Positions 25,500 through 34,998 are shown, numbered from the stretch's first letter. The stretch: 64,000 nucleotides of DNA from Nostoc parmelioides FACHB-3921 (GCF_014696625.1 NZ_JACJQL010000035.1:1-64000), one strand, 5' to 3'. The notes: generated from the letters alone by a model not told the origin. Numbers and translations are program-made.

Positions 25500-26051
25500 C
25501 TAGCGAGACTTACTAGTCTTGGAACCGCCTGCTGACTGGGCTTCTTGAATTAACTGCGGCAGATGTTGCTCTATTTTTTGAGCTGTTTGTTCCTCTTGCT
25601 GTAAGTTTTGTCGTAACAGTTGTACGACTTGGTCTTGTCCCATCTGTTCGGCGGCTCTAATCAAACCACGGTAGCAGGCAATTTCTAACTGTTCTACCTT
25701 AGCTTGACCACCAGCCAATCCCAAGTTGAGAATTTGTTGATTCTCTGAAGCTAGGAGCATTAACTTTTGACCGTCACTGACAAGACCAGCCGCAGCATCA
25801 CAAGTAACCCGCCTTGGTTGCTGTCCCAAAGCGTTGAACACCTGTTCTAGATTCCGAATTTGCTGTTCTGTTTCGCGGATGTGAGTTTCAATCAAAGACC
25901 TGAGTTGATTATTTTGGCAACACTGCAACATTGTCTGTTGGGCTTCCCAAAAGCGATGTTCCGCGTCATACATAGCACCAACTTCGTAGATGAACTTTTC
26001 TTGGAAGTTGTTGATTCTGGCAGTCCCTGGACGTTCGCTTAGTTGAACCAT
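25500..26051 (-). CDS. ferritin-like DUF892 (YciF-type) protein
   Basis: A 183-residue four-helix-bundle protein. Helices carry YEVGAMYDAEHRFWEAQQ near residue 25, IETHIRETEQQIRNLEQVF near 55 and LEIACYRGLIRAAEQMGQDQ near 122, each with Glu/His in ferritin-like spacing. The block CDAAAGLVSDGQKLM between helices 2 and 3 is typical of DUF892/YciF proteins, which respond to osmotic or oxidative stress. A Lys/Ser-rich tail ends the protein. It is probably a di-iron stress protein and has no operon partner here. Confidence 0.85.
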   Translation of the reverse strand: MVQLSERPGTARINNFQEKFIYEVGAMYDAEHRFWEAQQTMLQCCQNNQLRSLIETHIRETEQQIRNLEQVFNALGQQPRRVTCDAAAGLVSDGQKLMLLASENQQILNLGLAGGQAKVEQLEIACYRGLIRAAEQMGQDQVVQLLRQNLQQEEQTAQKIEQHLPQLIQEAQSAGGSKTSKSR

Positions 26052-26287
26052 TGTTCTTCTCCTGAACTTCGGTTGACCCCTCTAAACTACGTTTGTCACT
26101 CAAGGCTTCTCGTCTTACCTAAGACACAACAGACGTTAAATACTGTTAATTCTCAATGCTAAGACAGATACAAAAAACTCTACGGAGGCGGAAAACACTC
26201 TACGCTTATTCATGAACCCCCGACCAAGCCACATGAGACATCAGGTAAAGTAAAGTAAAGATACATTAAGAATGCGCTGAGAATTAA

Positions 26288-26968
26288 ATGACTGTTTCAC
26301 AATTGCAGGAAATTTCTGCTCAGTTAGAAAGTCCAGATTTGCGCGATCGCATGGTAGCTCTTGCTAATTTGCGAAACATAGCTGCTGAGGATGCTGTACC
26401 TTTAATTAAAAAGGTATTGGATGACGAATCTTTGCAGCTGCGATCAATGGCAATCTTTGCTCTAGGCATCAAACAAACAGCAGAGTGTTACCCAATTTTG
26501 GTAAAGATTCTCCAAAATGACCCAGATTATGGCATTCGTGCTGATGCGGCTGGCGCATTGGGATACTTGGGTGATATTAGAGCCTTTGAAGTGCTGTCAC
26601 GAGCATTTTATGAAGACACCGATTGGTTAGTCCGTTTTAGTGCAGCAGTTTCTCTTGGTAATCTCAAAGATCCACGCGCCCATCAAGTCTTGATGCAGGC
26701 GTTAGATAGCAAAGAAGGAGTCATCCAACAAGCTGCTATCTCTGCCTTAGGTGAAATACAAGACATTGAATCTGTTGATAGTATCCTGCGCTTTGCTCAA
26801 TCAGATGATTGGTTAGTTAGGCAACGTTTAGCAGAATCCTTGGGTAATCTTCCCACTCCCAAAAGTGTATCAGCTTTAAAATACTTAGAAAAAGACAGCC
26901 ATCCTAATGTTGCCGAAGCTGCGAGGATTGGTCTGAAAAGACTTGAGGAAATGGGTAATCAAGCTTAA
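26288..26968 (+). CDS. HEAT-repeat protein (NblB/bilin-lyase-associated type)
   Basis: A 226-residue protein of six or so PBS-lyase HEAT repeats, such as LRSMAIFALGIKQTAECYPI, IRADAAGALGYLGDIRAFEV and VRFSAAVSLGNLKDPRAHQV. These repeats occur in CpcE/F-type lyase subunits and in NblB, the phycobilisome-degradation factor. It lies 71 bases before the CpeS/CpcS lyase gene on the same strand, suggesting a shared transcript and a role in phycobiliprotein handling. NblB is a reasonable candidate name but cannot be fixed without a phylogeny. Confidence 0.8.
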   Translation: MTVSQLQEISAQLESPDLRDRMVALANLRNIAAEDAVPLIKKVLDDESLQLRSMAIFALGIKQTAECYPILVKILQNDPDYGIRADAAGALGYLGDIRAFEVLSRAFYEDTDWLVRFSAAVSLGNLKDPRAHQVLMQALDSKEGVIQQAAISALGEIQDIESVDSILRFAQSDDWLVRQRLAESLGNLPTPKSVSALKYLEKDSHPNVAEAARIGLKRLEEMGNQA

Positions 26969-27039
26969 TATCACGTCCCATACTAGCTTTTAATAATAAT
27001 AAGTGGGATTTTTAAATTAAGACTCAGGGAATTTAATTC

Positions 27040-27606
27040 ATGAATATTGAAGAATTTTTTGAATTGAGTGCAGGTAAATGGTTTTCTCATCGCACTAGCC
27101 ATCATTTAGCTTTTAAGCAATCGGAAGATGGCAAGTCTGATCTGGTAATTGAGTCACTAGCCGCAGATCATCCAGAAGTAATCAAACTGTGTGAAATGTA
27201 CGAAATTCCTGCTAGTGCTGCTTCATGCGGTGCGAGGGTTAGCTGGAACGGCACAATGGAATGGGATGAAGAAAAACATACTGGATCTACAGTGTTAGCT
27301 ACCGTACCAGACACAGACAATCCCAACGAAGGCAGATTACTGCGGGAAATGGGTTATGCCGAGAAAGCCCCTGTAGCTGGACGTTACAAGATGGGTGATG
27401 ATGGTGCTTTAACTCTAACGACAGAGTACGAAACCATGTGGTCTGAAGAACGCTTATGGTTTGCTAGCCCTAATTTACGGATGCGCGTCAGTGTCTTAAA
27501 GCGTTTTGGTGGCTTTAGTATGGCTTCCTTTACTTCTGAGATTCGCATGGGCGGAAGTCAGGCTACAGCAAAAGCTGAGGAAACGGCTAAGTCTGCATCA
27601 AGTTAA
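27040..27606 (+). CDS. cpeS: CpeS/CpcS-type phycobiliprotein bilin lyase
   Basis: A 188-residue lipocalin-like lyase that attaches phycocyanobilin to the conserved beta-Cys84-type site of phycobiliproteins. The family opening MNIEEFFELSAGKWFSHRTS is present, and the block YKMGDDGALTLTTEYETMWS near residue 110 is highly typical. The tail after MASFTSEIRMGG is low-complexity. I recall that the Anabaena PCC 7120 enzyme of this region is the broad-specificity CpeS1. The HEAT-repeat gene just upstream supports a phycobilisome assembly role. It acts in the cytosol. Confidence 0.9.
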   Translation: MNIEEFFELSAGKWFSHRTSHHLAFKQSEDGKSDLVIESLAADHPEVIKLCEMYEIPASAASCGARVSWNGTMEWDEEKHTGSTVLATVPDTDNPNEGRLLREMGYAEKAPVAGRYKMGDDGALTLTTEYETMWSEERLWFASPNLRMRVSVLKRFGGFSMASFTSEIRMGGSQATAKAEETAKSASS

Positions 27607-27851
27607 GAATAGGCAGGGAATGGGGAGGGGTGAGGCTTGTGAAACTTCCTTCATCATGACTCCTTCTGCACCCTGCCTCACCTTTGAAAGAGCAGGGGAG
27701 GTTCTTGAGACAGAGGAAGAGGTAAACACCAAGCCAAATTGCGATGCACAAGCTCCCCGGCTCTGCTACTTTTTTAATTAACCTAGAGAATCATATAATA
27801 CAAGTCAAGATAAAATAGAGTAACCTCATCAAAAAACTCGCAGAATTATAA

Positions 27852-29495
27852 ATGGACTGGATTACGCTACTGCGATCGCTACAGTCTGATTTTATTAAAA
27901 GGTTATCATCTGGTTGTCTGCTACATTGCGAAATCGAAGGTCAATATAGTGAGTTAACAGTTATCTCTGGCGAAAGATTAAAAACTCTACGAGACTTTTG
28001 CTGGCTGATGGCTGAAAAATACAAGCGGGTTTCGCCAGTCCGCGACGTTTTTATTAGCTACCTCAAGGGGAAATTAGGTGAGGAAGTTGTTAAAGAACGT
28101 TTAGCTGATTTGATTACCGAAGTAGATTATGAAAAGCGACTTGGTGGCGATGGCAAGATAGATTTTACTTTAACTGCTAACCCTGCAATTGGCATTGAAG
28201 TTAAATCTCGTCATGGCAACATTGATAGAGTGAGATGGTCAGTTAGTGCCGAAGAAGTAGAAAAAAATGCAGTGGTAGTTTGCATTTTTATTAAAGAAGA
28301 TGTTAATGAAGCACAATCTTCTTATCATCTATTATTAGCTGGCTTTTTGCCTACTCAAATGATTAAATTAAAGACAGGTAATATCTCATTTGGAATAGAG
28401 CAATTACTTTACGGTGGTGGCTTATGGTGTTATTTGGAACAGTTGCAAGCTTCCAGCAATTATCATCAGTTCCAGCAATCTCCGCCAATCTATCAATACA
28501 AACCCCAGCCAGAATTATTATCTAAGATCAATCAAACTCAATCAATCAAACCAGCTTTATTTGCAGGTATCAAAAATATTCTACCCTATAGACGAGAAGA
28601 AGCGATAAATATAGATTATATCAAACTTGGTGATGAGTGTTTTGCTCAAGGAGAATATACTGCATCTATTAAAAATTATAGCCAAGCTTTACAAGCAAGT
28701 AGTAATGATGCTGAATTATATTATAAACGAGGTTTAACTTATTATCAATTGGGTGATTATGAGGCGGCGATCGCCGATTATTCTCAAGCCATAAATTTCA
28801 ATCTTCACGATGCTAAATCCTATCATAAACGTGGGTTGGCTTTATCGCAACTAGCAGCTTATGAAGCGGCAATCGATGATTATAATCAAGCAATTAGAAT
28901 TAATCCTCATGCTGCTTCTGTTTATAAAAACCGAGCAGAAGCACGCTCTCATTTAGGAGATAATCAAGGAGCAATTGAAGATTATACCCAAGCAATCAAG
29001 ATTAATCCCCAATATGCAGATACATATAAAAATAGAGGTATATCTCGTTATTTCTTAGCAACACAATTAGGATTTACGCAAGCAATTAAGATTAATCCCA
29101 ATGATGCTAATGCTTACAAAAATCGTGGTAATGCCCGTGCTGATATTGGTGATTATGCAGGAGCGATTGAAGATTATAATCAGGCAGTGCAAATTAATCC
29201 CAAGGCGGCTGATGCTTATTATAACCGTGGTAACGCCCGTTATGATTTAGGGGATGAAGAAGGAGCGATCGCTGATTATACTCAAGCAATCCAAATTAAT
29301 CCCAGCTATGCTGATGCTTATTATAACCGTGGTAATGTGCGTGCAGGCATAAAAGATAAACAAGGAGCGATCGCCGACTTTCAAAAAGCGGCAGATATAT
29401 ATCGTAAAGAAGGTAAATTAGCAGAACTCAAAGATACAACAGAAAGAATTGTGGAATTGGAAATAGAAGAATCCATTGATATTTTAAATTTTTAA
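27852..29495 (+). CDS. PD-(D/E)XK nuclease-like domain fused to TPR repeats
   Basis: A 547-residue protein. Residues about 60-200 carry a restriction-endonuclease-like core: GGDGKIDFTL with D104, then GIEVKSRHG with E116-x-K118, preceded by a helix with E78/E79. This spacing fits PD-(D/E)XK. Residues about 253-530 form eight TPR units of the NPxxAxAYxNRGxxxxxLGD type; the fifth unit (NRGISRYFLATQLGFTQAIK) is about four residues short. No signal peptide is visible. No methylase or toxin-antitoxin partner lies nearby. Possible roles are DNA repair, defence, or a degenerate non-catalytic fold. The TPR part is certain; the nuclease assignment is inferred from the motif. Confidence 0.8.
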   Translation: MDWITLLRSLQSDFIKRLSSGCLLHCEIEGQYSELTVISGERLKTLRDFCWLMAEKYKRVSPVRDVFISYLKGKLGEEVVKERLADLITEVDYEKRLGGDGKIDFTLTANPAIGIEVKSRHGNIDRVRWSVSAEEVEKNAVVVCIFIKEDVNEAQSSYHLLLAGFLPTQMIKLKTGNISFGIEQLLYGGGLWCYLEQLQASSNYHQFQQSPPIYQYKPQPELLSKINQTQSIKPALFAGIKNILPYRREEAINIDYIKLGDECFAQGEYTASIKNYSQALQASSNDAELYYKRGLTYYQLGDYEAAIADYSQAINFNLHDAKSYHKRGLALSQLAAYEAAIDDYNQAIRINPHAASVYKNRAEARSHLGDNQGAIEDYTQAIKINPQYADTYKNRGISRYFLATQLGFTQAIKINPNDANAYKNRGNARADIGDYAGAIEDYNQAVQINPKAADAYYNRGNARYDLGDEEGAIADYTQAIQINPSYADAYYNRGNVRAGIKDKQGAIADFQKAADIYRKEGKLAELKDTTERIVELEIEESIDILNF

Positions 29496-29522
29496 ATTCA
29501 AAATCTCAGCCAGTAAAATGAG

Positions 29523-29581
29523 TGATAAGCTAATGCGCGTCTAAATTGCATAACTACTAACAAGCTGTTAACTGTTAACAG
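29523..29581 (+). repeat. dispersed repeat copy 2 (GTAAGCTAATGC family)
   Basis: TGATAAGCTAATGCGCGTCT, then AAATTGCATAACTACTAACA and AGCTGTTAACTGTTAACAG. It is followed by a heptad run of GTTAACA/GTCAACA units to about 29603. See copies at 24443 and 43895. Confidence 0.8.
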
Positions 29582-29623
29582 TCAACGGTTAACAGTCAAC
29601 AGCTATATCAGTTACCCATTAAA

Positions 29624-30976
29624 TTACGTTAACTTAATTCCCCTGATTGAATAATCTAACAATTCCATTGGGTGCATAACACCCATTTTCTTACCTTGCA
29701 ATTCTAAATGTTTAGTAATTTGCAAAGCACAGCCAGGATTAGGAGAAGCAATCAATTCAGCACCAGTATTCAATAAATTTGTGACTTTTTGCTTGCCTAA
29801 TTCTTCAGCAACTTCCGGTTGCAACATATTATAAACACCAGCACTACCACAACATAAAGCTGCATCTAATGGTTCTTTAATCTGCACCCCTGGTATTTGT
29901 TTCAATATCTGACGAGGTTGCACACTAATTTTTTGTCCATGTAATAAATGACAAGCATCTTGATAAACCAAATTCAAAGGTTTATCTTTCAATGGTGAAA
30001 GTTTAGCGGTTAATCCCACAGTGGCTAAAAACTCTTGTGCATCTTTAACTTTAGCAGCGAAATTTTTGGCTTTCTCTCGATATTCTGGGTCATCTTCCAA
30101 TATATGACCATATTCTTTTAAAGTATGACCGCACCCAGCCGCATTGATAATCACATAATCAACATCAGTATCAGCAAAGCTATCAATCATCTGTTTAGCT
30201 AAAGCTTTAGCTTGTTCTGTTTGTCCTTGGTGTTCGGGAAGTGCTGCACAACAACCTTGAGATTTAGGAATCACCACTTCACAGCCATTCGCTGTTAAAA
30301 CGCGTACTGTCGCCTCATTAACTGGAGAGAAAAATAACCTTTGTACGCATCCTAAAATTACGCCGACCCGATAGCGTTTCTTACCCTGTGCAGGAATGAT
30401 CGTAGGTAGATTATCTTGAAAAGTTTTGATAGTAATTTTTGGCAGAATTGATTCCATTGCTGCCAATCTTGGAGAGATTTTTTTGAGTAATCCTGTAGCA
30501 CGAATAACTTGGGAAATTCCCGTCTTTTGATAAAAGAATAGAGGTATTAATAAAATGCGTAAAATATCTGGGTTAGGAAATAAAGAAAATATTAATTGAC
30601 GTACTAATTGATCAGATAAAGTCCGAGGATAATTGCGTTCTACTTGATGGCGAGTTGCAGAAATTAACTTGTCATACTGTACACCAGAGGGACAGGTTGA
30701 CACACAAGCAAGACAACCTAAACAAGAGTCGAAATGCTCTACTGTAGCTGTATTCAGAGCAATTTCCCCCTCATTGATGGCATCCATTAAATAGATGCGT
30801 CCTCTAGGAGAATCCATTTCCTTCCCAATCACCCGATAACTAGGACAAGTGGAAAGGCAAAAACCACAATGTACACAACTATCAATTAATTTTGGATCTG
30901 GTGGATGGCTAGCATCAAATCCTTTTAAATTCTTTATACTGGCGGTATTATTGGTAGAATCTTCTGAAACCTGCAT
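29624..30976 (-). CDS. glcF: glycolate oxidase/dehydrogenase iron-sulfur subunit
   Basis: A 450-residue protein with two [4Fe-4S] motifs near the N-terminus, CVHCGFCLSTCPSY (about 34-47) and CLGCLACVSTCPSG (about 88-101). Two CCG domains follow (GCCAALPEHQG near 240 and DAALCCGSAGVYN near 375), as in GlcF/LutA/HdrB proteins. It transfers electrons from the flavin subunit to the respiratory or photosynthetic chain during glycolate oxidation in photorespiration. It lies 36 bases after glcE on the same strand, forming a glcE-glcF unit. A glcD gene is not in the window. Confidence 0.92.
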   Translation of the reverse strand: MQVSEDSTNNTASIKNLKGFDASHPPDPKLIDSCVHCGFCLSTCPSYRVIGKEMDSPRGRIYLMDAINEGEIALNTATVEHFDSCLGCLACVSTCPSGVQYDKLISATRHQVERNYPRTLSDQLVRQLIFSLFPNPDILRILLIPLFFYQKTGISQVIRATGLLKKISPRLAAMESILPKITIKTFQDNLPTIIPAQGKKRYRVGVILGCVQRLFFSPVNEATVRVLTANGCEVVIPKSQGCCAALPEHQGQTEQAKALAKQMIDSFADTDVDYVIINAAGCGHTLKEYGHILEDDPEYREKAKNFAAKVKDAQEFLATVGLTAKLSPLKDKPLNLVYQDACHLLHGQKISVQPRQILKQIPGVQIKEPLDAALCCGSAGVYNMLQPEVAEELGKQKVTNLLNTGAELIASPNPGCALQITKHLELQGKKMGVMHPMELLDYSIRGIKLT

Positions 30977-31012
30977 CTTCTTCTGTTCCCCTGTATATCT
31001 TTGGTGAGTAGC

Positions 31013-32308
31013 TTAAATCCCACCTACAAACCGACCTGGACTTAAGATATTCTTACTATCAAACTGTTCTTTAATGCGTCGCATCAATGGTAAAGCATTG
31101 CCAGTGTATCCCCATACATCTATTTGTTGTTTTACTGGTACAGGCGCTTGTAGAACTGTTAAAAAACCCTGGTGAGATTGGCAAAGCGATCGCACTGGCA
31201 AAACTTGATTTTTATCCTCAACTTGTAACACACCTAAACCGCTACCAATGTGAATTAAACCAATTTTTACTTGATGTAAAATATCCACAGCAGCATTGGG
31301 CAATACTCCTATTTTGCAGGTAATTGCAGATTCTGTGACAGGAGAATGTATTTGTTCTTGCAATCTCTCCCATAGATGACTTTCATTTGCACCAGAAACA
31401 ACTACTCCTGTTAAACCTAATTTTTCCCCTACTTCTAACAACCGATTTGATTGTTCCTGCACACTTTCACTAATACTTTGAAAACGGGCAATTAATCCTA
31501 GACCCTGTCCTAATTCTAGACTAGATACTAATTGAGTAGAAATTAAATCAGCTTGGGTTGGAGTTAATGCTGAACCGCGCAAGGTTGTAGCTGCTTGAGA
31601 TATTGCTTCTGCTGCACCAGTCAATACTACCGTTCCCGATGTTTCCTGAATTGGATACACGCGAAAAGTGACTTGAGTAATAATTCCTAATGTACCGTAT
31701 GAGCCAGTAAATAACTTCATCAAGTCATAACCAGCGACGTTTTTGACCACCCGTCCCCCAGCTTTGGCAATTTGACCATCAGCACGTACAAAGGTGATAC
31801 CTAAAAGCTGGTCACGCACACTACCATAACGTTGTCGGAGAGAGTTGGTATCAGCTGTGGCGACAATACCCCCAATAGTGGCTGATGCTGGTGTGGAGGG
31901 GTCAAGGGCGAGAAATTGCCTAGCATCTGCCAAAATCTTCTGGAGATGGGAAAATTTCATTCCCGCTTCGACGGTGACAGTCAAATCACCAACGGCGTGT
32001 TCAATGAGTTGATTGAGGCGTTCTGTACTCACTACCACATCAACATCTTTTGCTAAACCACCCCAACGAAGTTTACTCCCACAACCACAGGGGAGAACGC
32101 GCCAGTTATGAGTGTAAGCTGTGGCGATAACTGCGGCTAGTTGCTCTTGGTTTTGTGGATAGACAACACAACTGGGGAGATTTCCACCAGCTATTGCTTG
32201 ACTAAGTTGGAGATTGTTTTCCTGGTAAACGGTGTTTTCTTCACCTACGATAGATGCAAAAGTCGTAGCGTAGATGCTTGGTGGCTTGTCGTTAGACATC
32301 ACGGTCAT
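31013..32308 (-). CDS. glcE: glycolate oxidase/dehydrogenase FAD-binding subunit
   Basis: A 431-residue FAD-binding PCMH-type flavoprotein. The FAD/PP-loop region shows WRVLPCGCGSKLRWGGL near residue 64, LDPSTPASATIGGIVATADT near 137, and GGRVVKNVAGYDLMKLFTGS near 190, the usual GlcE/GlcD blocks. It is shorter than GlcD and matches GlcE. It precedes glcF in the same transcript and is expected to work with it and a GlcD subunit encoded elsewhere. Cytosolic or membrane-associated. Confidence 0.9.
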   Translation of the reverse strand: MTVMSNDKPPSIYATTFASIVGEENTVYQENNLQLSQAIAGGNLPSCVVYPQNQEQLAAVIATAYTHNWRVLPCGCGSKLRWGGLAKDVDVVVSTERLNQLIEHAVGDLTVTVEAGMKFSHLQKILADARQFLALDPSTPASATIGGIVATADTNSLRQRYGSVRDQLLGITFVRADGQIAKAGGRVVKNVAGYDLMKLFTGSYGTLGIITQVTFRVYPIQETSGTVVLTGAAEAISQAATTLRGSALTPTQADLISTQLVSSLELGQGLGLIARFQSISESVQEQSNRLLEVGEKLGLTGVVVSGANESHLWERLQEQIHSPVTESAITCKIGVLPNAAVDILHQVKIGLIHIGSGLGVLQVEDKNQVLPVRSLCQSHQGFLTVLQAPVPVKQQIDVWGYTGNALPLMRRIKEQFDSKNILSPGRFVGGI

Positions 32309-32412
32309 TCAGTTTATTTTTGAGTCCCTACATCCCATTCTCTGTGATGATGACACAAAATAGCCCACAGCAGTTACCAAAGGCGCGGCTGATGTGTGCT
32401 GTTGGATAAAAC

Positions 32413-32475
32413 TAATTTGCAATTCGCAATTCGCAATTGCCTGCGGTAAGGCTAACGCCAATGCAATTCGCAATA
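32413..32475. repeat. GCAATTC repeats interrupted by a second repeat
   Basis: Units of GCAATTC flank an inserted segment TGCCTGCGGTAAGGCTAACG, a GC-rich repeat class seen elsewhere in Nostocales. The arrangement suggests one repeat type inserted into another. Confidence 0.7.
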
Positions 32476-32494
32476 AAGATACATAAGCATATTG

Positions 32495-33184
32495 CTAAGA
32501 CTGCATATGACATCTGCGATATTCAATTCGCACTTGCTTAACGTCAACTTGTTCAGACTCTAAAAATACAAGTTGTTCTATTGGTTGTAATCCCAAATTT
32601 TCCAATTGTTTGAGTTCCGATTCAGATAATGGCCAAGGCGGGCCGGAGGGTTCAGCTTCCGTTTCCCGCACACGATTAATTAATAAAAGTGTCCCATCAG
32701 GAGCAACGACGGAGGCAACTGAGGTGATAACTTCAGCACGGACATTTAATGGTAAAGCTTGAATATTACGACATTCAAAAACAAAGTCAAAGGCAAGATG
32801 CCATTGTGGTGGGATCGCTAATAAATCGGCAACTATGTAGTTAACATTTGAGTTGGGGAATCTTTCACCACACCAAGCGATCGCTGTAGGCGAAATATCA
32901 AAGGCAGTTACCGCAAATCCCAGCTTGGCTAAAGCTTCTGCATCATCTCCCAAACCACAACCAATTACAAGGGCTTTTTGTCCAGATGGGAATGGTTGAT
33001 GATTTGTCAACCAATCTTGTAGATAAGGGTGAGGGGTTAATTTCGCCCAAGGAATTTGTGTTGTATCTCCTTGTGCTTCAGCATATACAACTTCAAACCA
33101 TGCTAATGGTTCTGATTTTTGTATGGCTTCGTTAGCTAAATGTTGAATATGAAACCGTAAATTTTCTTTTTGTTGTTCTAGCAT
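32495..33184 (-). CDS. class I SAM-dependent methyltransferase (TPMT-like)
   Basis: A 229-residue methyltransferase. The SAM-binding loop is ALVIGCGLGDDAEALAKLG near residue 72, motif II VTAFDISPTAIAWCGERFP near 93, and motif III FDFVFECRNIQALPLNVR near 130. The layout recalls thiopurine or thiol methyltransferases. The substrate is unknown. It lies upstream of glcE on the same strand with a 186-base repeat-rich gap, so functional linkage is weak. Confidence 0.8.
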   Translation of the reverse strand: MLEQQKENLRFHIQHLANEAIQKSEPLAWFEVVYAEAQGDTTQIPWAKLTPHPYLQDWLTNHQPFPSGQKALVIGCGLGDDAEALAKLGFAVTAFDISPTAIAWCGERFPNSNVNYIVADLLAIPPQWHLAFDFVFECRNIQALPLNVRAEVITSVASVVAPDGTLLLINRVRETEAEPSGPPWPLSESELKQLENLGLQPIEQLVFLESEQVDVKQVRIEYRRCHMQS

Positions 33185-33290
33185 AAAAACTGACGCGGTT
33201 TTCTATTATTTTCCAGATAAAAAGCGATCGCTCTCTATTCACTAGTAACAGATCAGAGCGATCGCCCTTAAACTTATCTTGGCAGAAACG

Positions 33291-34382
33291 CTACCCCAGT
33301 CCGCCGACATCTGGGTGAAAGTAAAAAGCGAATCCTAGTACTGTATAGGCGGCTAAAAGTAATGTGCCTTCTAACCAATTGGACTTACCATCAGAACTGA
33401 TGCTGTTGGCAATGAGTACAGATACGACTACAGCCACTAGTTCAAAGGGTTGGAAATCCAAGTCCATTGGCTGACCTAGTATCCAGCCAGCAATGACTAA
33501 CACCGGGGCTACAAATAAGGCAATCTGCATACTGGAACCCACCGCCACGGAAACGGAAAGATCCATTTTATCTTTCATGGCGACGGTGACGGCTGTGGCG
33601 TGTTCGGCGGCGTTACCCACGATGGGAACGAGTATCACCCCGGTAAATAATGCTGTTAAACCTAGTTGGGAAGTGGCGACTTCCAACGCATCAACTAGCA
33701 ATTCCGATTCCACCGCTACCAGTAGAGTACAGACTAGCAGCACACCAGACCATAAGAAAATATTTGGCTTCGGGTGAGGATTTTCCTCTGTTTCTATTTC
33801 CGCAACACCCACATCATATAAATAGGCGTGGGTTTTCATGGAAAATATCAGCGTCAGGATGTAAACCAAAATTAGCACTACAGCCACCGCTACAGATAAA
33901 TATTGTAGGGTTTCTTCCCCAATTCCCTGGGCGGTATAGTTCATTGCTGTGGGGAGCAAAATGGCAATGACTGCTAAATTCATCGCGGAGGCGTTGACCC
34001 TGGCCACAATCGGCTGAAAGGTTTGTTCTTTGTGGCGTAGTCCACCCAACAGCATGGAAAGACCCATTACCAGCAATAAGTTACCGATAATTGAGCCAGT
34101 GATGCTGGCTTTGACAACATTCACTAGCCCAGCGTTTAAGGCCACTAGGGCGATGATTAATTCTGTGGCGTTACCAAAGGTGGCATTTAACAAGCCTCCT
34201 AAGGTCGGCCCGACAACTACAGCGATTTCTTCAGTTGCTGCACCCATCCAGGCAGCTAAGGGCAGAATTGCCAAGCCTGCTGTGACGAAAACAATCAGGT
34301 CTCCCCACTCTAAATAGTGTGCTGCCAAGGACACCGGGATAAATAGCAATAGGACGAGAAAAACAATATTTTTGACTGACAT
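33291..34382 (-). CDS. cax: calcium/proton exchanger
   Basis: A 363-residue CaCA-family antiporter with about eleven membrane helices. The two inverted alpha-repeat signatures are LNATFGNATELIIALVALNA near residue 64 and VGNAAEHATAVTVAMKDKMD near 254, with the ion-binding Glu in GNATE and GNAAEH. The length fits bacterial CAX proteins. It exports Ca2+ in exchange for protons at the plasma membrane. Homology of the two halves is visible, which supports a complete protein. Confidence 0.92.
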   Translation of the reverse strand: MSVKNIVFLVLLLFIPVSLAAHYLEWGDLIVFVTAGLAILPLAAWMGAATEEIAVVVGPTLGGLLNATFGNATELIIALVALNAGLVNVVKASITGSIIGNLLLVMGLSMLLGGLRHKEQTFQPIVARVNASAMNLAVIAILLPTAMNYTAQGIGEETLQYLSVAVAVVLILVYILTLIFSMKTHAYLYDVGVAEIETEENPHPKPNIFLWSGVLLVCTLLVAVESELLVDALEVATSQLGLTALFTGVILVPIVGNAAEHATAVTVAMKDKMDLSVSVAVGSSMQIALFVAPVLVIAGWILGQPMDLDFQPFELVAVVVSVLIANSISSDGKSNWLEGTLLLAAYTVLGFAFYFHPDVGGLG

Positions 34383-34998
34383 TTGTTACTTTTAGTTGAG
34401 TGATTACTCACAGTTGTCTGTGATAAATCAAAATGTATAAAGAGTTGACAATCAGACTCTAGGATACTCTCAACCGTGAAAAAAATAGCTCAGAAATTAT
34501 ACTGTTCATGCCTGAGAATGAGATTTGTAACTAATAATTGCAATTTATAAAGCATTCGCAATCTTTCGTTGCAAAACTATTAGATGGAGGCGCAATTTTA
34601 CACCCGAAATTCGGTTTAATATATTAAAAGACAATTAAATTTTTCGATTGGCATTGCCAAGGAAAAAATTCTGAACGAAATACCCAGTTGCACAAACAAT
34701 CCGACAGGTTGATCCCACAACCCAGATATAGGAACTAATTACCAATCAAAATCTAAAATTCAAAATCTAAAATGGTACAAGGCGTTGTTAAATTGCTGAT
34801 ATTTTTGTTACCTTGATCAAACAGCTTGACGATAACGCAGATTTATTACCATAGTGAGACAGTTTTTTTCAGAATTAAGCTGTATCCTGTATCCATTAGT
34901 TTTCTCTGTGCCGGATTTTGGGTGCAAATCGTTGTAGAAGGATTTGACTCAAGCATCTCCGGCATACGTATAAGTTTTTTGAGTTGGAATAAATATAC
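34383..34998. other. long intergenic region with structured 5' leader
   Basis: 616 bases without a gene. It holds the divergent promoters of cax and the GH57-like gene, AT-rich units of the TCAAAATCTAAAAT kind near 34746-34771, and the nested hairpin at 34907-34966. No open frame with coding character is visible. Confidence 0.5.
34907..34966 (+). promoter_or_regulatory. nested hairpin in the leader of the GH57-like gene
   Basis: An outer stem of TGCCGGA (34909-34915) with TCCGGCA (34958-34964), extendable by two pairs, encloses an inner stem CAAATC (34925-34930) / GATTTG (34941-34946). It ends 32 nt before the ATG. This could be a cis-regulatory RNA; I do not recognise a known class. Confidence 0.5.

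Noticed and set aside
27506..27781. 91-codon rightward frame at the end of cpeS
   Set aside because: It overlaps cpeS in another frame and continues into low-complexity spacer.
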